From positions 57,501-121,500 of the forward strand of contig JAQJVL010000667.1 of the NCBI GenBank assembly GCA_035578905.1: a stretch of 64,000 nt of DNA, read 5' to 3'. The translations under genes were made by a program, and so were the position numbers. The notes under the pieces are model-generated. The model saw nothing but the letters and a program-made list of their open reading frames with translations, was not told where the DNA came from and made no database searches. The stretch's first letter is position 1. Every line of letters begins with the position of its first letter. Shown here piece by piece: positions 23,635 to 38,269 of the stretch. Source of the DNA: Stictocephala bisonia (Eukaryota; Arthropoda; Insecta; Hemiptera; Membracidae).

Positions 23635-24889
23635 ACAATAGATTAACAACATAGCCTACAACATAGATTAACAAGTTACAGTTTAAAACTATGTAACGTT
23701 TCATTTTAACGAGAGTATAACTGTTATTACAAGTCTAAATAAGCTTAGATATCATGATTTTTGTCAACTCCTTCCTTAATAACATTCACATCTTGACTTT
23801 TCATCTTACCTAAATCTTCAGTGAGCACCTCCCTCAACCAGTTTAAAGCCCTTCTCCTTACTCATCACGTAAGAGACTTGACTTATGAAGGAAACGAGTC
23901 GACTGCCCATGGTTCAATACGTGAAAGAAACACCAAAAGAAAGGGTTTAAAGAATAAACCTGGCAATAGGATTATTCATTTTAAGAATTTTTACTGATCA
24001 AGTAAAATGATCATATTTAAATCTATTTATATATCTCACTAAACTTGCGTTGCTACCTGAGAACAGCTATGTTTTGAAATAGAAAACTAATTTTTAATTA
24101 ATTAAATTTTTAAACTGTCCCATTCCTTTTATGGGAGTCAAACTAAATATTTCACAGATTTATGACACATATTTAATACAGACTGTTTAATTCTTAATTG
24201 ACTGATGAATAAGGGATGTATTGACTTTTCAAGTTGTAATGAGCCATCATTAATTGACTGATAACATCTTAATTTCCTAAAAAGTAAGGGATATATCGAT
24301 TTCAAGCTGAGATTGTCTAATCATTAATTGACTTATAATTTCTTAATTGAATGATAGGTAAAGTATATACACACTTTTAAAGCTAAGAATGTCCCATCAT
24401 TACCTGACTGATAACTTCTTAATTGACGGAAAAGTGAGGCATGTATGGACTTATAAAGTTGAGAATATTTAAGGGACCTTATTTAACTGGAGAGAAAGCT
24501 TTCAATGGGAGTACCACTTACAGAGCAATTTTCTTTTTTAAAGTTAACTTTTAATCAATAAAATATTATATTCATTTCGTATATTTATTTTAGCTATTAT
24601 CAGATGCCAAATGTCAGGATATCAATCAGTAGGGGTCGGGTACTGTGGATGAGTGATTATGACCTTTGTCACAGACCCTTTAGAGTGTGCAGTTAAATGA
24701 TGGCTCAATGAGAAATGAACAGCCAGGAGTAACCGGGCCATCCCTTTCACAATGTGTTTGACATTGGTTCATTCAGAACGGGCCTGTAGTTAATTTGATT
24801 ACAGTCAAGAGGATCTGGAACAATTCAATCACTGCACCCTGAAATGGTGCAGTATTTTTTTAAAAATTTTATTTTATAAAAAAAAACTT
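23635..24889. other. non-coding; diffuse ATTGACTGATAA repeats
   Basis: Between about 24190 and 24430 the phrase TTAATTGACTGATAACTTC recurs several times at irregular spacing, a decayed tandem array. 24600-24850 is GC-richer without a recognisable ORF. Nothing else is supportable. Confidence 0.4.
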
Positions 24890-25040
24890 CACTCACCACC
24901 TTGCATGAGTTTGCGAGCGTGTGCGTGAACTTTATTCAACGAGTAAAGTACCTACCGTTATCTTAGTAGGGATTCGAACCTTGGAAATTACCTCCACAAT
25001 CTGAAGCCATAGTCATTTATCTCAAAGAACTACTAATGTT
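24890..25040 (-). mobile_element. tRNA-derived SINE (family S3), reverse copy
   Basis: On the minus strand CCAAGGTTCGAATCCCTACT is a box B, followed by ATAACGGTAGGTACTTTACTCG and GGTGAGTGAAG before a poly(T)-like end. The same order (box B, AACGGTTGGTACTTCACTCG, GGCGAGTGAAA) is found at 41333-41460. Confidence 0.65.
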
Positions 25041-25189
25041 TCTTAACGGGTTTCTTCAGGCAATAATAAATAATGGTTGCAATTGAAAAATATTTTACTA
25101 AAAAATCTAATTAAAAAAAATCATTAGTATTCTGTTAACAGATATACAATTTTATTTATTGTTAAGACGTAGATGAGTCTTAAGAATAA

Positions 25190-25337
25190 TAAGAATGATC
25201 TTATCGTCAAGATGAGTGAATATGGATTTCGAATGAGTGTAGTCATTGCTACTAATTAAGGCCGACTCTGATTGTGATTGAACTGAGGACCTTTAGCTTA
25301 TGATGCCGGGATTTAACAAACTAAGCTACCGACCAGT
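25190..25337 (-). mobile_element. tRNA-headed SINE with LINE-type tail (family S2), best copy
   Basis: On the minus strand the head has box A TGGTCGGTAGCTTAGTTTG and box B GGTCCTCAGTTCAATCAC at tRNA-like spacing, then CAGAGTCGGCC. The 3' part TAGTAGCAATGACTACACTC and CATATTCACTCATCTTGACG matches the end of LINE tail family T. Head from a tRNA, tail from a LINE: the standard architecture of a SINE that borrows LINE machinery. Confidence 0.75.
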
Positions 25338-25444
25338 TATAAATTATAGCCACTCGTATATGAAATGAGTTCCTCAAAGGAAAGTCACAGACAAAAGGAA
25401 ACGTTTACCTTATACTAAATTAAGTCACAGAGTAGGAAGAAACA

Positions 25445-28400
25445 GAGGTCACATCCTATAGTTGTGCAGAATGTGTCTCGAGTAGTTATTTCTTCAGTTT
25501 ACCACGTGGACAGAAGGCTCAGAACTTTGTTAGTCCCTCACATATTCCCTCAAACAGAGGTCACATCCTATAGTTGTGCTGAATGTGTCTCGAGTAGTTA
25601 TTTATTCAGTTTACCACGTGGACAGAAGGCTCAGAACTTTGTTAGCCTCTCACGTATTCCTTCACACAGAGGTTGCATCCTATAATTGTGCTGAATGTGT
25701 CTCGAGTAGTTATTTCTTCAGTTTACCACGTGGACAGAAGGCTCAGAACTTTGTTAGTCCCTCACATATTCCCTCAAACAGAGGTCACATCCTATAGTTG
25801 TGCTGAATGTGTCTCGAGTAGTTATTTGTTCAGTTTACCACGTGGACAGAAGGCTACGAACTTTGTTAGTCTCTCACGTATTCCCTCAAACAGAGGTCAC
25901 ATCCTATAGTTGTGCTGAATGTGTCTCGAGTAGTTATTTGTTCAGTTTACCACGTGGACAGAAGGCTCAGAACTTTGTTAGTCCCTCACATATTCCCTCA
26001 AACAGAGGTCACATCCTATAGTTGTGCTGAATGTGTCTCGAGTAGTTATTTGTTCAGTTTACCACGTGGACAGAAGGCTCAGAACTTTGTTAGTCCCTCA
26101 CATATTCCCTCAAACAGAGGTCATATCATATAGTTGTGCTGAATGTGTCTCTAATAGTTATTTGTTCAGTTTACCACGTGGACAGAAGGCTCAGAACTTT
26201 GTTAGTCCCTCACATATTCCCTCAAACAGAGGTCATATCATATAGTTGTGCTGAATGTGTCTCGAGTAGTTATTTGTTCAGTTTACCACGTGGACAGAAG
26301 GCTCAGAACTTTGTTAGTCCCTCACATATTCCCTCAAACAGAGGTCGCATCCTATAGTTGTGCTGAATGTGTCTCGAGTAGTTATTTGTTCAGTTTACCA
26401 CGTGGACAGAAGGCTCAGAACTTTGTTAGTCCCTCACGTATTCCCTCAAACAGAGGTCACATCCTATAGTTGTGCTGAATGTGTCTCGACTAGTTATTTG
26501 TTCAGTTTACCACGTGGACAGAAGGCTCAGAACTTTGTTAGTCCCTCACATATTCCCTCAAACAGAGGTCGCATCCTATAGTTGTGCTGAATGTGTCTCG
26601 AGTAGTTATTTGTTCAGTTTACCACGTGGACAAAAGGCTCAGAACTTTGTTAGTCACTCACGTATTCCCTCAAACAGAGGTCACATCCTATAGTTGTGCT
26701 GAATGTGTCTCGAGTAGTTATTTGTTCAGTTTACCACGTGGACAGAAGGCTCAGAACTTTGTTAGTCCCTCACGTATTCCCTCAAACAGAGGTTGCATCC
26801 TATAGTTGTGCTGAATGTGTCTCGAGTAGTTATTTCTTCAGTTTACCACGTGGACAGAAGGCTCAGAACTTTGTTAGTCCCTCACATATTCCCTCAAACA
26901 GAGGTCGCATCCTATAGTTGTGCTGAATGTGTCTCGAGTAGTTATTTCTTCAGTTTACCACGTGGACAGAAGGCTCAGAACTTTGTTAGTCCCTCACATA
27001 TTCCCTCAAACAGAAGTCGCATCCTATAGTTGTGCTGAATGTGTCTCGAGTAGTTATTTGTTCAGTTTACCACGTGGACAGAAGGCTCAGAACTTTGTTA
27101 GTCCCTCACGTATTCCCTCAAACAGAGGTCACATCCTATAGTTGTGCTGCATGTGTCTCGAGAGCATTTGTTCAGTTTACCACATGGACAGAAGGCTCAG
27201 AACTTTGTTAATCCCTCACGTATTCCCTCAAACAGAGGTTGCATCCTATAGTTGTGCTGAATGTGTCTCGAGTAGTTATTTGTTCAGTTTACCACGTGGA
27301 CAGAAGGCTCAGAACTTTGATAGTCCCTCACGTATTCCCTCAAACAGAGGTCGCATCCTATAGTTGTGCTTCATGTGTCTCGAGTAGTTATTTCTTCAGT
27401 TTACCACGTAGACAGAAGGCTCAGAACTTTGTTAGTCCCTCACGTATTCCCTCAAACAGAGGTCGCATACTATAGTTGTGCTGAATGTGTCTCGAGTAGT
27501 TATTTCTTCAGTTTACCACGTGAACAGAAGGCTCAGAACTTTGTTAGTCCCTCACGTATTCCCTCAAACAGAGGTCACATCCTATAGTTGTGCTGAATGT
27601 GTCTCGAGTAGTTATTTGTTCAGTTTACCACGTGGACAGAAGGATCTGAACTTTGTTAGTCCTTCACGTATTCCCTCAAACAGAGGTCGCATCCTATAGT
27701 TGTGCTTCATGTGTCTCGAGTAGTTATTTGTTCAATTTACCACGTGGACAGAAGGCTCAGACTTTTGTTAGTCCCTCACGTATTCCCTCAAAAAGAGGTC
27801 GCATCCTATAGTTGTGCTTCATGTGTCTCGAGTAGTTATTTGTTCAGTTTACCACGTGGACAGAAGGCTCAGACCTTTGTAAGTCCCTCACGTATTCCCT
27901 CAAACTGAGGTCGCATCCTATAGTTGTGCTGAATATGTCTCAAGTAGTTATTTGTTCAGTTTACCACGTAGACAGAAGGCTCAGAACTTTGTTAGTCCCT
28001 CACGTATTCCCTTAAACAGAGGTTGCATCCTATAGTTGTGCTGAATGTGTCTCGAGTAGTTATTTGTTCAGTTTACCACGTGGACAGAAGGCTCAGAACT
28101 TTGTTAGTCCCTCACGTATTCCCTCAAACAGAGGTTGCATCCTATAATTGTGCTGAATGTGTCTCGAGTAGTTATTTCTTCAGTTTACCACGTGGACAGA
28201 AGGCTCAGAACTTTGTTAGTCCCTCACGTATTCCCTCAAACAGAGGTCGCATCCTATAGTTGTGCTTCATGTGTCTCGAGTAGTTATTTGTTCAATTTAC
28301 CACGTGGACAGAAGGCTCAGACTTTTGTTAGTCCCTCACGTATTCCCTCAAAAAGAGGTCGCATCCTATAGTTGTGCTTCATGTGTCTCGAGTAGTTATT

Positions 28401-29919
28401 TGTTCAGTTTACCACGTGGACAGAAGGCTCAGACCTTTGTAAGTCCCTCACGTATTCCCTCAAACTGAGGTCGCATCCTATAGTTGTGCTGAATATGTCT
28501 CAAGTAGTTATTTGTTCAGTTTACCACGTAGACAGAAGGCTCAGAACTTTGTTAGTCCCTCACGTATTCCCTTAAACAGAGGTCACATCCTATAGTTGTG
28601 CTGAATGTGTTTCGAGTAGTTATTTGTTCAGTTTACCACGTGGACAGAAGGCTCAGAACTTTGTTAGTCCCTCACGTATTCCCTCAAACAGAGGTCACAT
28701 CCTATAGTTGTGCTGAATGTGTCTCGAGTAGTTATTTCTTCAGTTTACCACGTGGACAGAAGGCTCAGAACTTTGTTAGTCCCTCACGTATTCCCTCAAA
28801 CAGAGGTCACATCGTATAGTTGTGCTGAATGTATCTCGAGTAGTTATTTGTTCAGTTTACCACGTGGACAGAAGGCTCAGAACTTTGTTAGTCCCTCACG
28901 TATTCCCTCAAACAGAGGTCGCATACTATAGTTGTGCTGAATGTATCTCGAGTAGTTATTTGTTCAGTTTACCACGTGGACAGAAGGCTCAGAATTTTGT
29001 TAGTCCCTCACGTATTCCCTCAAAAACAGGTCGCATCCTATAGTTGTCCTGAATGTGTCTCGAGTAGTTATTTCTTCAGTTTACCACGTGGACAGAGGGC
29101 TCAGAACTTTGTTAGTCCCTCACATATTCCCTCAAACAGAGGTCGCATCCTATAGTTGTGCTGAATGTGTCTCGAGTAGTTATTTCTTCAGTTTACCACG
29201 TGGACAGAAGGCTCAGAACTTTGTTAGTCCCTCACGTATTCCCTCAAACAGAGGTTGCATCCTATAGTTGTGCTGAATGTGTCTCGAGTAGTTATTTCTT
29301 CAGTTTACCACGTGGACAGAAGGCTCAGAACTTTGTTAGTCCCTCACGTATTCCCTCAAACAGAGGTCACATCCTATAGTTGTGCTGAATGTGTCTCGAG
29401 TAGTTATTTCTTCAGTTTACCACGTGTACAGAAGGCTGAGAACTTTGTTAGTCCGTCACATATTCCCTCAAACAGAGGTCACATCCTATAGTTGTGCTGA
29501 ATGTGTCTCGAGTAGTTATTCGTTCAGTTTACCACGTGGACAGAAGGCTCAGAACTTTGTTAGTCCCTCACGTATTCCCTTAAACAGAGGTCACATCCCA
29601 TAGTTGTGCTGAATGTGTCTCGAGTAGTTATTTGTTCAGTTTACCAAGTGGACAGAAGGCTCAGAACTTTGTTAGTCCCTCACGTATTCCCTCAAACAGA
29701 GGTCGCATCCTATAGTTGTGCTGAATGTGTCTCAAGTAGTTATTTGTTCAGTTTACCACGTGGACAGAAGGCTCAGAACTTTGTTAGTCCCTCACGTATT
29801 CCCTCAAACAGAGGTCGCATCCTATAGTTGTGCTGAATGTGTCTCGAGTAGTTATTTGTTCAGTTTACCACATGGACAGAAGGCTCAGAACTTTGTTAGT
29901 CCCTCACATATTCCCTCAA
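25445..29919. repeat. 112-bp satellite array, 40 copies
   Basis: Units begin GAGGTCACATCCTATAGTTG and contain GAATGTGTCTCGAGTAGTTA, CAGTTTACCACGTGGACAG, AAGGCTCAGAACTTTGTTAG and CCTCACRTATTCCCTCAAACA. 4475 bp is 40 units; one unit near 27160 is slightly shortened. 112 is not divisible by three, so each frame closes after about two units; the overlapping 73-residue frames are artefacts. Most units carry the CCACGTGG palindrome (an E-box core CACGTG) and CTCGAG. The left units tend to ACATATTCC and the right units to ACGTATTCC, with patches of shared variants. Confidence 0.98.
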
Positions 29920-29995
29920 GGATAAACATGGTAATTATTATTACAGGATAAACATGGATTACAAGGATAAACATGGTAATTATTATTACAGGTTT
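29920..29995 (+). repeat. short direct repeats flanking the 112-bp array
   Basis: AAGGATAAACATGGTAATTA and TTATTACAGGATAAACATGG recur three times in 78 bp, one copy shortened. The same AGGATAAACAAGTAATTATT phrase follows the lone satellite-like unit at 31.7 kb. Confidence 0.85.
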
Positions 29996-31697
29996 ACAAA
30001 ATTGAATGTTATTTGTAATCTATGTACGATAGAGCACCCCTTTAAAAAGTGTTTTTACATGATTTCAATGTGCTCATGCATTTTTAAGTCGGTATATAAA
30101 ACCCACTATAAAAGGTGTTTAAACCACAATTAGGTCAGTATGTTATTTATGTACGAATTACATTCTGTGTCCAGTGCAACTTATATTAATCTAGCTAATT
30201 TAGTGCTCTGTGTGGAGCATTAACAACTACAAACATTCACAATGGCATTAATTAGTTTGAAGTTCATTAATATTTAATAATTACAAACACCATGTGGAGA
30301 TTGGAGTAGATTGCCTTTAATTACATATTGAAAAGAAGTTTAAAAAATCTGTAGTTTTATGCCTTTTACGCCTTATAGTTCGTTCAATAAATTAAAGCAG
30401 TAGGAAGACATAGTATCTGGATAAACTATGTCTGGATAAAAATAAGGCCGTCATTTTCCAATAGATTTTCGTTGATTGAAAACGTATTGCTAAAGTGCTA
30501 AATCCTAAATAAATCCCAGTGTAGAATTAGCTCAAAGTTTATTTAAATTTGATTGGTATTGGCTGAAGTATATCATGTGTCCAACCGGCTGTTTTTAGAT
30601 TATTTCTATAGTAATTTTAGTTCAGTTTATTTTATAAAATAAAAAAAATATTGTTATATAGGTATTAATAGTAATTGAAAAGTTGAAATGTCAGAAGTTT
30701 GTATTATAAAATTTAAAATTTAAAAAAAAGTTAATTTTAGTTTGTCAAAATTGCCATAAAATATAGAGAATCAGTTAATATTTTGTAACGCATGTTCAAA
30801 TTTTTAATAAATATAGAAATCTGCCTGTTTTTATTTACGTCTATTAAAAATTTTAACGCGCATGACTGGTAAAGGTTCTTAAAATAAATAATTAAAACAA
30901 CTTACGTTCTGTAGAAGAAGTTTTATTGTGTACCTATATTTTATTATATACTTTGATTAGTGAAGTTGAGATAGATTTGATATTGGTTATTTTATATAAG
31001 TTATTACATTTTCAATAAAAACCAATAAATTTTACTTTAAATTTTACAGTAAAATTATAAACTTTCAATGTAAAATTTATTGAAAATTTAATAACTTTGA
31101 TGCTTAAACATTTTTAAGAAACAGGATTACAACAAAGTAGACTAAGAGACAATTATTTAAATAAACCTTCTTTCTACAACGAGTGTTTATGAATATTTAT
31201 CAAGGGTTTGAAAATTAATTATCGCCAGGTAAGAGGCGTCGCTGTTGTTTTCCAACGGCTCAAAGTCCACGGAGAACTAGTTTGAAAGGGATGATTTTAT
31301 TCCCAACACGTTAAAAAACTTTATAAATTAGGTTTCAAGAGAATTACTTATATGAGTAAAAACAAAAAAAATTGATATAGTTCAACTTACAGTAGTTAAT
31401 TTGTTAAATGATTAACTACGTAAAAATAAGTTTAAAAGTAGAATGTATATATATTTTTAAATACGAAATAGTTTCACTATTTTTGTTTTTGGGAATAATT
31501 AATTTAATTTTATAAAATATTTCTTAAACAGACAGGAATCTTTTCTAGTTTGGTCCTTATATAAAAAGACCTCCGAAACCACCTTTTAAAATACGTGACA
31601 AGTGTTACTTTTCGAAAAACTATAATGAATGCAGGTTGAATTGATATATTTTACTTTAAGTTAGGTTATGTTCTGTTGAGTTAGGTCACACCAAACT
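29996..31697. other. AT-rich non-coding sequence
   Basis: No coding, tRNA-like or tandem structure recognised over about 1.7 kb. Confidence 0.5.
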
Positions 31698-31838
31698 ATG
31701 GTCGCAACCAATAGTGTACTGAATGTTTAGCGAGTGATTATTTCTCCAGTTTTCATGGATGGTAGGGCCAGCACCTTGTCAGTCCCTCCCTTACCCCCCC
31801 CCCCCAATATTCCAGGATAAACAAGTAATTATTACGAC
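31698..31838 (+). repeat. single diverged copy of the 112-bp satellite unit with its right flank
   Basis: GGTCGCAACCAATAGTGTAC, TGAATGTTTAGCGAGTGATT, ATTTCTCCAGTTTTCATGG and CCTTGTCAGTCCCTCCCTTA align in order with the array unit. The copy is followed, after a C run, by CCAGGATAAACAAGTAATTA, the same sequence that flanks the array at 29920. It lacks the CACGTG word. Confidence 0.75.
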
Positions 31839-32213
31839 ATATTTAAATGTGTACTTTAGTTTTAATATTTTTATAACTGTCACTGAGCCGTTTACTACGG
31901 CCATAAGAAAGTAACCTCTGTATATTTTTTATATGTGGTTAAGTTATTTAGTGTAGGCAAAGTTTCTTTCGACGGGTCAAGTGGATCCTAATCCTGCGTA
32001 AGCTTACTTCACACGTCTTTATTAGCTGATTTTATTTATAGTTATTTTAATACTGCACACTCTTTTGAAAGTTATAAGTTTTTATATAAATGTTTAAAAA
32101 CGTGTCAGTCCTTTTGTAAAAAAAGACCGTTTATATATTCGACTTAAGTACTTTACTTAATTATTTACGTACAAACAAGTTTAACAAGTTTAGTATATAG
32201 CTTAAGTAATATA

Positions 32214-32667
32214 CAGGGGGGGTTATGGAAACACTTTCACAACTACGTTACTTTCTTCTATAAATAATTTGATAATTTATTGTTTTTAATAATTGTGTTC
32301 CATAAAGTATGGTTACGGATTAGATTAATTTACTTAAAACAATTAATAGCGGAGAAATAATATTGGTTTAATTAGTTACTTTGAAATTAAAACGACCGCT
32401 ACTATGGAAAGAATAAACCTTTCGAAGTCCGGTTTGTGGCAATTAATTTATTTTGAATAGACCTTTAATTTGATACCAAACTCAACTTAGGCTTACCTTG
32501 AAGATTTTCTTTCAACTCTTCCAAGGCACGTCCCCCTGAAAAGATGAAATGTCACTAATAGTGTCAAAAAGTATATTCTTTGTAACCATGATCATATACA
32601 AGATTTCACTCTTCGAGTGAAGTCAAACAAAAGTTGTAAAAGCGTTTCTATATACTTTTCCACCCTG
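32214..32667 (+). mobile_element. MITE, Tc1/mariner-like (family M), copy 2
   Basis: 454 bp from CAGGGGGGGTTATGGAAAC to TTTTCCACCCTG, flanked by TA. Interior landmarks GTAACCATGATCATATACAAG and GATACCAAACTCAAC agree with copy 1. No coding capacity. Confidence 0.85.
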
Positions 32668-34918
<2,251 letters not shown>

Positions 34919-35159
34919 TTTTACTTAAACACGCACAAACTACCAATTATCTGAAATTTTGCATGGAAATTCTTAGGATCTCTGGTTAACTCAAGGCCTG
35001 TCTTTATTTTCAAATTCCATCAGCCCACCGCTCCAGGTACTCTAAGAAGTATCAATGCAAGCCCTATGGCAATACCAATTTGACAATTAATTGTTAGTTT
35101 CATTCGTCAGCTGTTGGAATAAACAAACAACTTACATAGTTCCGAAATAAATACCGTAC

Positions 35160-36239
35160 CAAACCTAACCACAACGCACTTTTGCGCTCACGTGTTTCAA
35201 GCGGAAGGAACCTGCACATTTTCACAAAGGGAAACAAAAATGTAAATATTGTTTATAAATCTGTTTTATAGCAATTTGTTTTTTATAAACATATTAAAAA
35301 TTGTTTAAACAACCTAAAGTCAACTTATTTCATCCATTTTTTGTATTACTGAATACAATAAGCTCAATATAAATGAACGCAACCCCGTACGAAGGACAGG
35401 TACTCTGCTGGTCTCTAATACAATTTGTACAACATCTAATGACTCTTCAGTGGAAAGGGTCCCACGTAGAACAACAACCTGTCCAATGAAATAATTTAAA
35501 TTTATTTCGTCCTGAATTACATTACTAAGTAAATAATTCTGCAGTGAGGAATTTTATGTATGTTCAGTTATATAGGTAACAATATTAAAAAATTAACTGT
35601 ATTTTGACTTAATTTTCATTTATCATATTGAAATGCTTTAATATAATAGGGCAATTATGATAAAATTGGGCCGGATACTAAGATATCAATGTCTTATATG
35701 TTCCAGTAGCAGAGGGGAATGTTTCCACCGCTGAGCTGCTTTACTTCATAGGCGTAACTAACTTCCGGCCTAAAGTGTTCAACTTCCGCAACAGTGTTTG
35801 GTTGAAAAATAACTGTAACGAACTGTACAGGTTCGTTTAATTTTTTAAGGTATCACGACGAGGCTGCACAGTAGACTATAACGTCACATGGGGGAAAATG
35901 AAATCACCTGGTTTGATTATTCAATAAAATACTGGTAGCTAAATCTACCAATTGCACGGAAGAATTCAGCTAAATAGTAGATAAGTTATTTACCACTTAT
36001 CAGCTGGAATTGTAAACTACGGGAATTAGAACAGAATTTTTGTGTTTTTTGTTGCCATTTCGTTCATGTGTCGTTATAGGAGATGCGCGTGATACCTACC
36101 GTCTTCTTTCCTAGGGGTACCGTGAGCACAACACACTTTTGCATTATACAGATGCCAGTAGGTACATGTTTTGTATTACTGAATGCAATAAGCACAATAT
36201 AAATCAACGCAAACCCCATACGAGGGATGGGAACTGTGC
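35160..36239. repeat. partial direct duplication (~75 bp arms) in non-coding DNA
   Basis: TTTTGTATTACTGAATACAA with the following TAAATGAACGCAACCCCGTACG (about 35337-35413) recurs at about 36168-36239 at roughly 85-90 percent identity. ACAACGCACTTTTGCG (35170s) against ACAACACACTTTTGCA (36130s) suggests the duplication once included more. Repeat R5 lies between the arms. Confidence 0.6.
35665..35850 (-). repeat. dispersed repeat R5, copy 2
   Basis: Matches 4905-5070: minus-strand GCAGCTCAGCGGTGGAAAC (box A-like), with GTAACTAACTTCCGG and AACTGTAACGAACTGTACAG on one side and CGGCCCAAT on the other. Confidence 0.45.
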
Positions 36240-37630
36240 TAGTTATATAATAAGATAATATTACTTTGGCAACAATTCATATGAAATACAAATGTTACAA
36301 TATTACAGTTAAAAGTAAACCTTAAAATGTTAAAAACACAAGGAAAGAAAATGCTAAAGTAAATCTAAACTATAAACCTCTGTTTGTCCTTTTTTACATT
36401 GTTAAAACAATTAATCAACGATAAAAACAAAGGATGACGTAGTTATGTGTTTATTTAATTTGTTTATGTAAAGTTTGGAAACGTGTGTTGAGCATGCCTT
36501 TGCTGAAAATCCCGCTAGGCACAATACTCACTAAACAATTATTTCATTTTTGATTTTTTATATTTAATAATATTACAGCACTAGGCCCGGGTTGCTTGAG
36601 TGTATAATTAGCTAGCACACTTAAGTTTAAGAAATATGAAGCTTCCAGTTCTGATACAACCCCCCCCCCCCCCACTAGCTCTCCAGCACACGACACACCT
36701 CTTACGTAACATCAGACGTTTGGATTGAGGTCCCCCCCCCTTTATCCACTCTTCAACAACCGAATGACCCTTAGTTAGCCTCTAGGTTAGTTCTAGCTTT
36801 GTCGTCTCCTTGAAGCCTTCTTTGGCGGGATACGAGCCGCCTGCTTGTCTCGAGCCTTCATCTCTTCATCCACTCCTAACCCAGGCTGGAGAGGACCAAG
36901 TGTCTAACAACAACTCCCTGGTGAACCGTCACGATTAAGACCTCGATTCAGAAGCGTCCGTGTAAAATGAATGTTTGCAACACGTAGAAAATATTTGTTT
37001 AACTCATTTGCTTCATAGGTACTGTTATTAAGCGGATCTAACTCAAATTAATGACAAATCCATTATTTACTGAAATGTACAACCTAGTTAGTAAACGTTT
37101 TGAATAATTAATATATCAGATTTATTATATTCCAATCACAAAAGGTATTAAAAACACCTTCAGTACTTGTAAAAGTATTACTGAACACGTGACTGACGGA
37201 CCCGTCCAACAACTCACGAGCAATGTTCATTATAGTGGCCACTGTCTGTAGCAGGAAGCTGTCAGTGACAGATGAAACGAGGTAACTCTATCCTAAATCA
37301 GCACAGGATTCCGGCGGCGAGTGATGAACTGCTGAAGCTCAATGAAACGGTTCCCTTTGTAGGATTACTGTTTTGAGATAAAACCTACTCGTGTTTGAAC
37401 AAACCGATGACTTTGCATTTGGCTATGTAAAAAAAGGAAGGGTTGATGTTGGGTGTAATTATAAAACAATACTGTAACAGATGACTTCATATGTATTACA
37501 TTTTATAGTAAAGCTAATAACAAGGACATCGAATTTATTATGGTAACAAAAAGGAAATAGATTGTAAAATAAACTATGTACATACAAAATAATATATAGT
37601 TTAATTTTTGTCTATGTAGTATCATACCGT
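36240..37630. other. non-coding with C runs and a GC-richer patch
   Basis: Homopolymer C tracts near 36661 and 36733. 36780-36960 is GC-rich and has a minus-strand open stretch (36793-36903) with the basic run RIPPKKASRRRQS before a stop and a possible acceptor (TTGTTGTTAG) at its start. With 35 residues and no partner exon I do not call it a gene. Confidence 0.25.
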
Positions 37631-38225
37631 TTAAGGTGGTGCAATCGGTTTTCGGTGAGTTGATTATTTTCCAATTTTATGATCAAAATTAGTTAATGTA
37701 CCTTCCCTTGAGACAGGAAATATATACAATCAATTTTTTTAACCACTACATTAGAACTTATGGCCTTATGAAGAGGTGAATTTAGCTGATTTAAAATCAA
37801 GTATAAGACAAAACCGTTCGAAGTACAAGTTTAATTTTTATAACTACGTTTATTGAACATAATTGAAGCGATTAACATGTTTTTCATTTTTTATGTATAA
37901 ATATTTATAATTTTAAAGGAAAACTACCTCTTTTTAACCTTTAAAATTATAAATATTTATACATAAAAAAATGAAAAACATGTTAATCCCTTCAATTATG
38001 TTCAATAAACGTAGTTAAAAAAAATAAAACTTGTATTTTGAACGATTTTGTGTTAGGCTTGATTTAAAATTAGCTAAATTCACCACTTCAAAGGCCATAA
38101 GTTCTCATGTAGTGGTTAAACATATTTTTTGTATTTTTCCTGTCTCAAGGGAAGGAACATTAACTAATTATGATAATAACATTGGAAAATAATTAACTCA
38201 CCGAAAACCGATTGGACCACCTTAA
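37631..38225. mobile_element. 595-bp foldback element (full-length inverted repeat)
   Basis: Left arm 37631-37919 and right arm 37938-38225 are near-perfect reverse complements, around an 18-bp spacer. Termini are TTAAGGTGGTGCAATCGG and CCGATTGGACCACCTTAA. If TTAA is the duplicated target, this resembles a piggyBac-type non-autonomous element; a TA target is also possible. Arms differ by scattered substitutions (I estimate below 10 percent). No ORF. A transcript of either strand would fold into a hairpin of about 285 bp. Confidence 0.92.
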
Positions 38226-38269
38226 TGTCAGAACTAGAGTTGTAGTTCTGTACCCCGAAACTTAGGGAT

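Noticed and set aside
25445..29951. Some 40 overlapping frames of 68-78 codons, and superficial likeness to a CRISPR array
   Set aside because: The frames recur every 112 bp because the satellite does. There are no unique spacers between short repeats; the whole unit is repeated, and the context is eukaryotic.
36793..36903. Terminal exon ending in a basic peptide
   Set aside because: Only 35 codons; the acceptor is weak and no companion exon is found.
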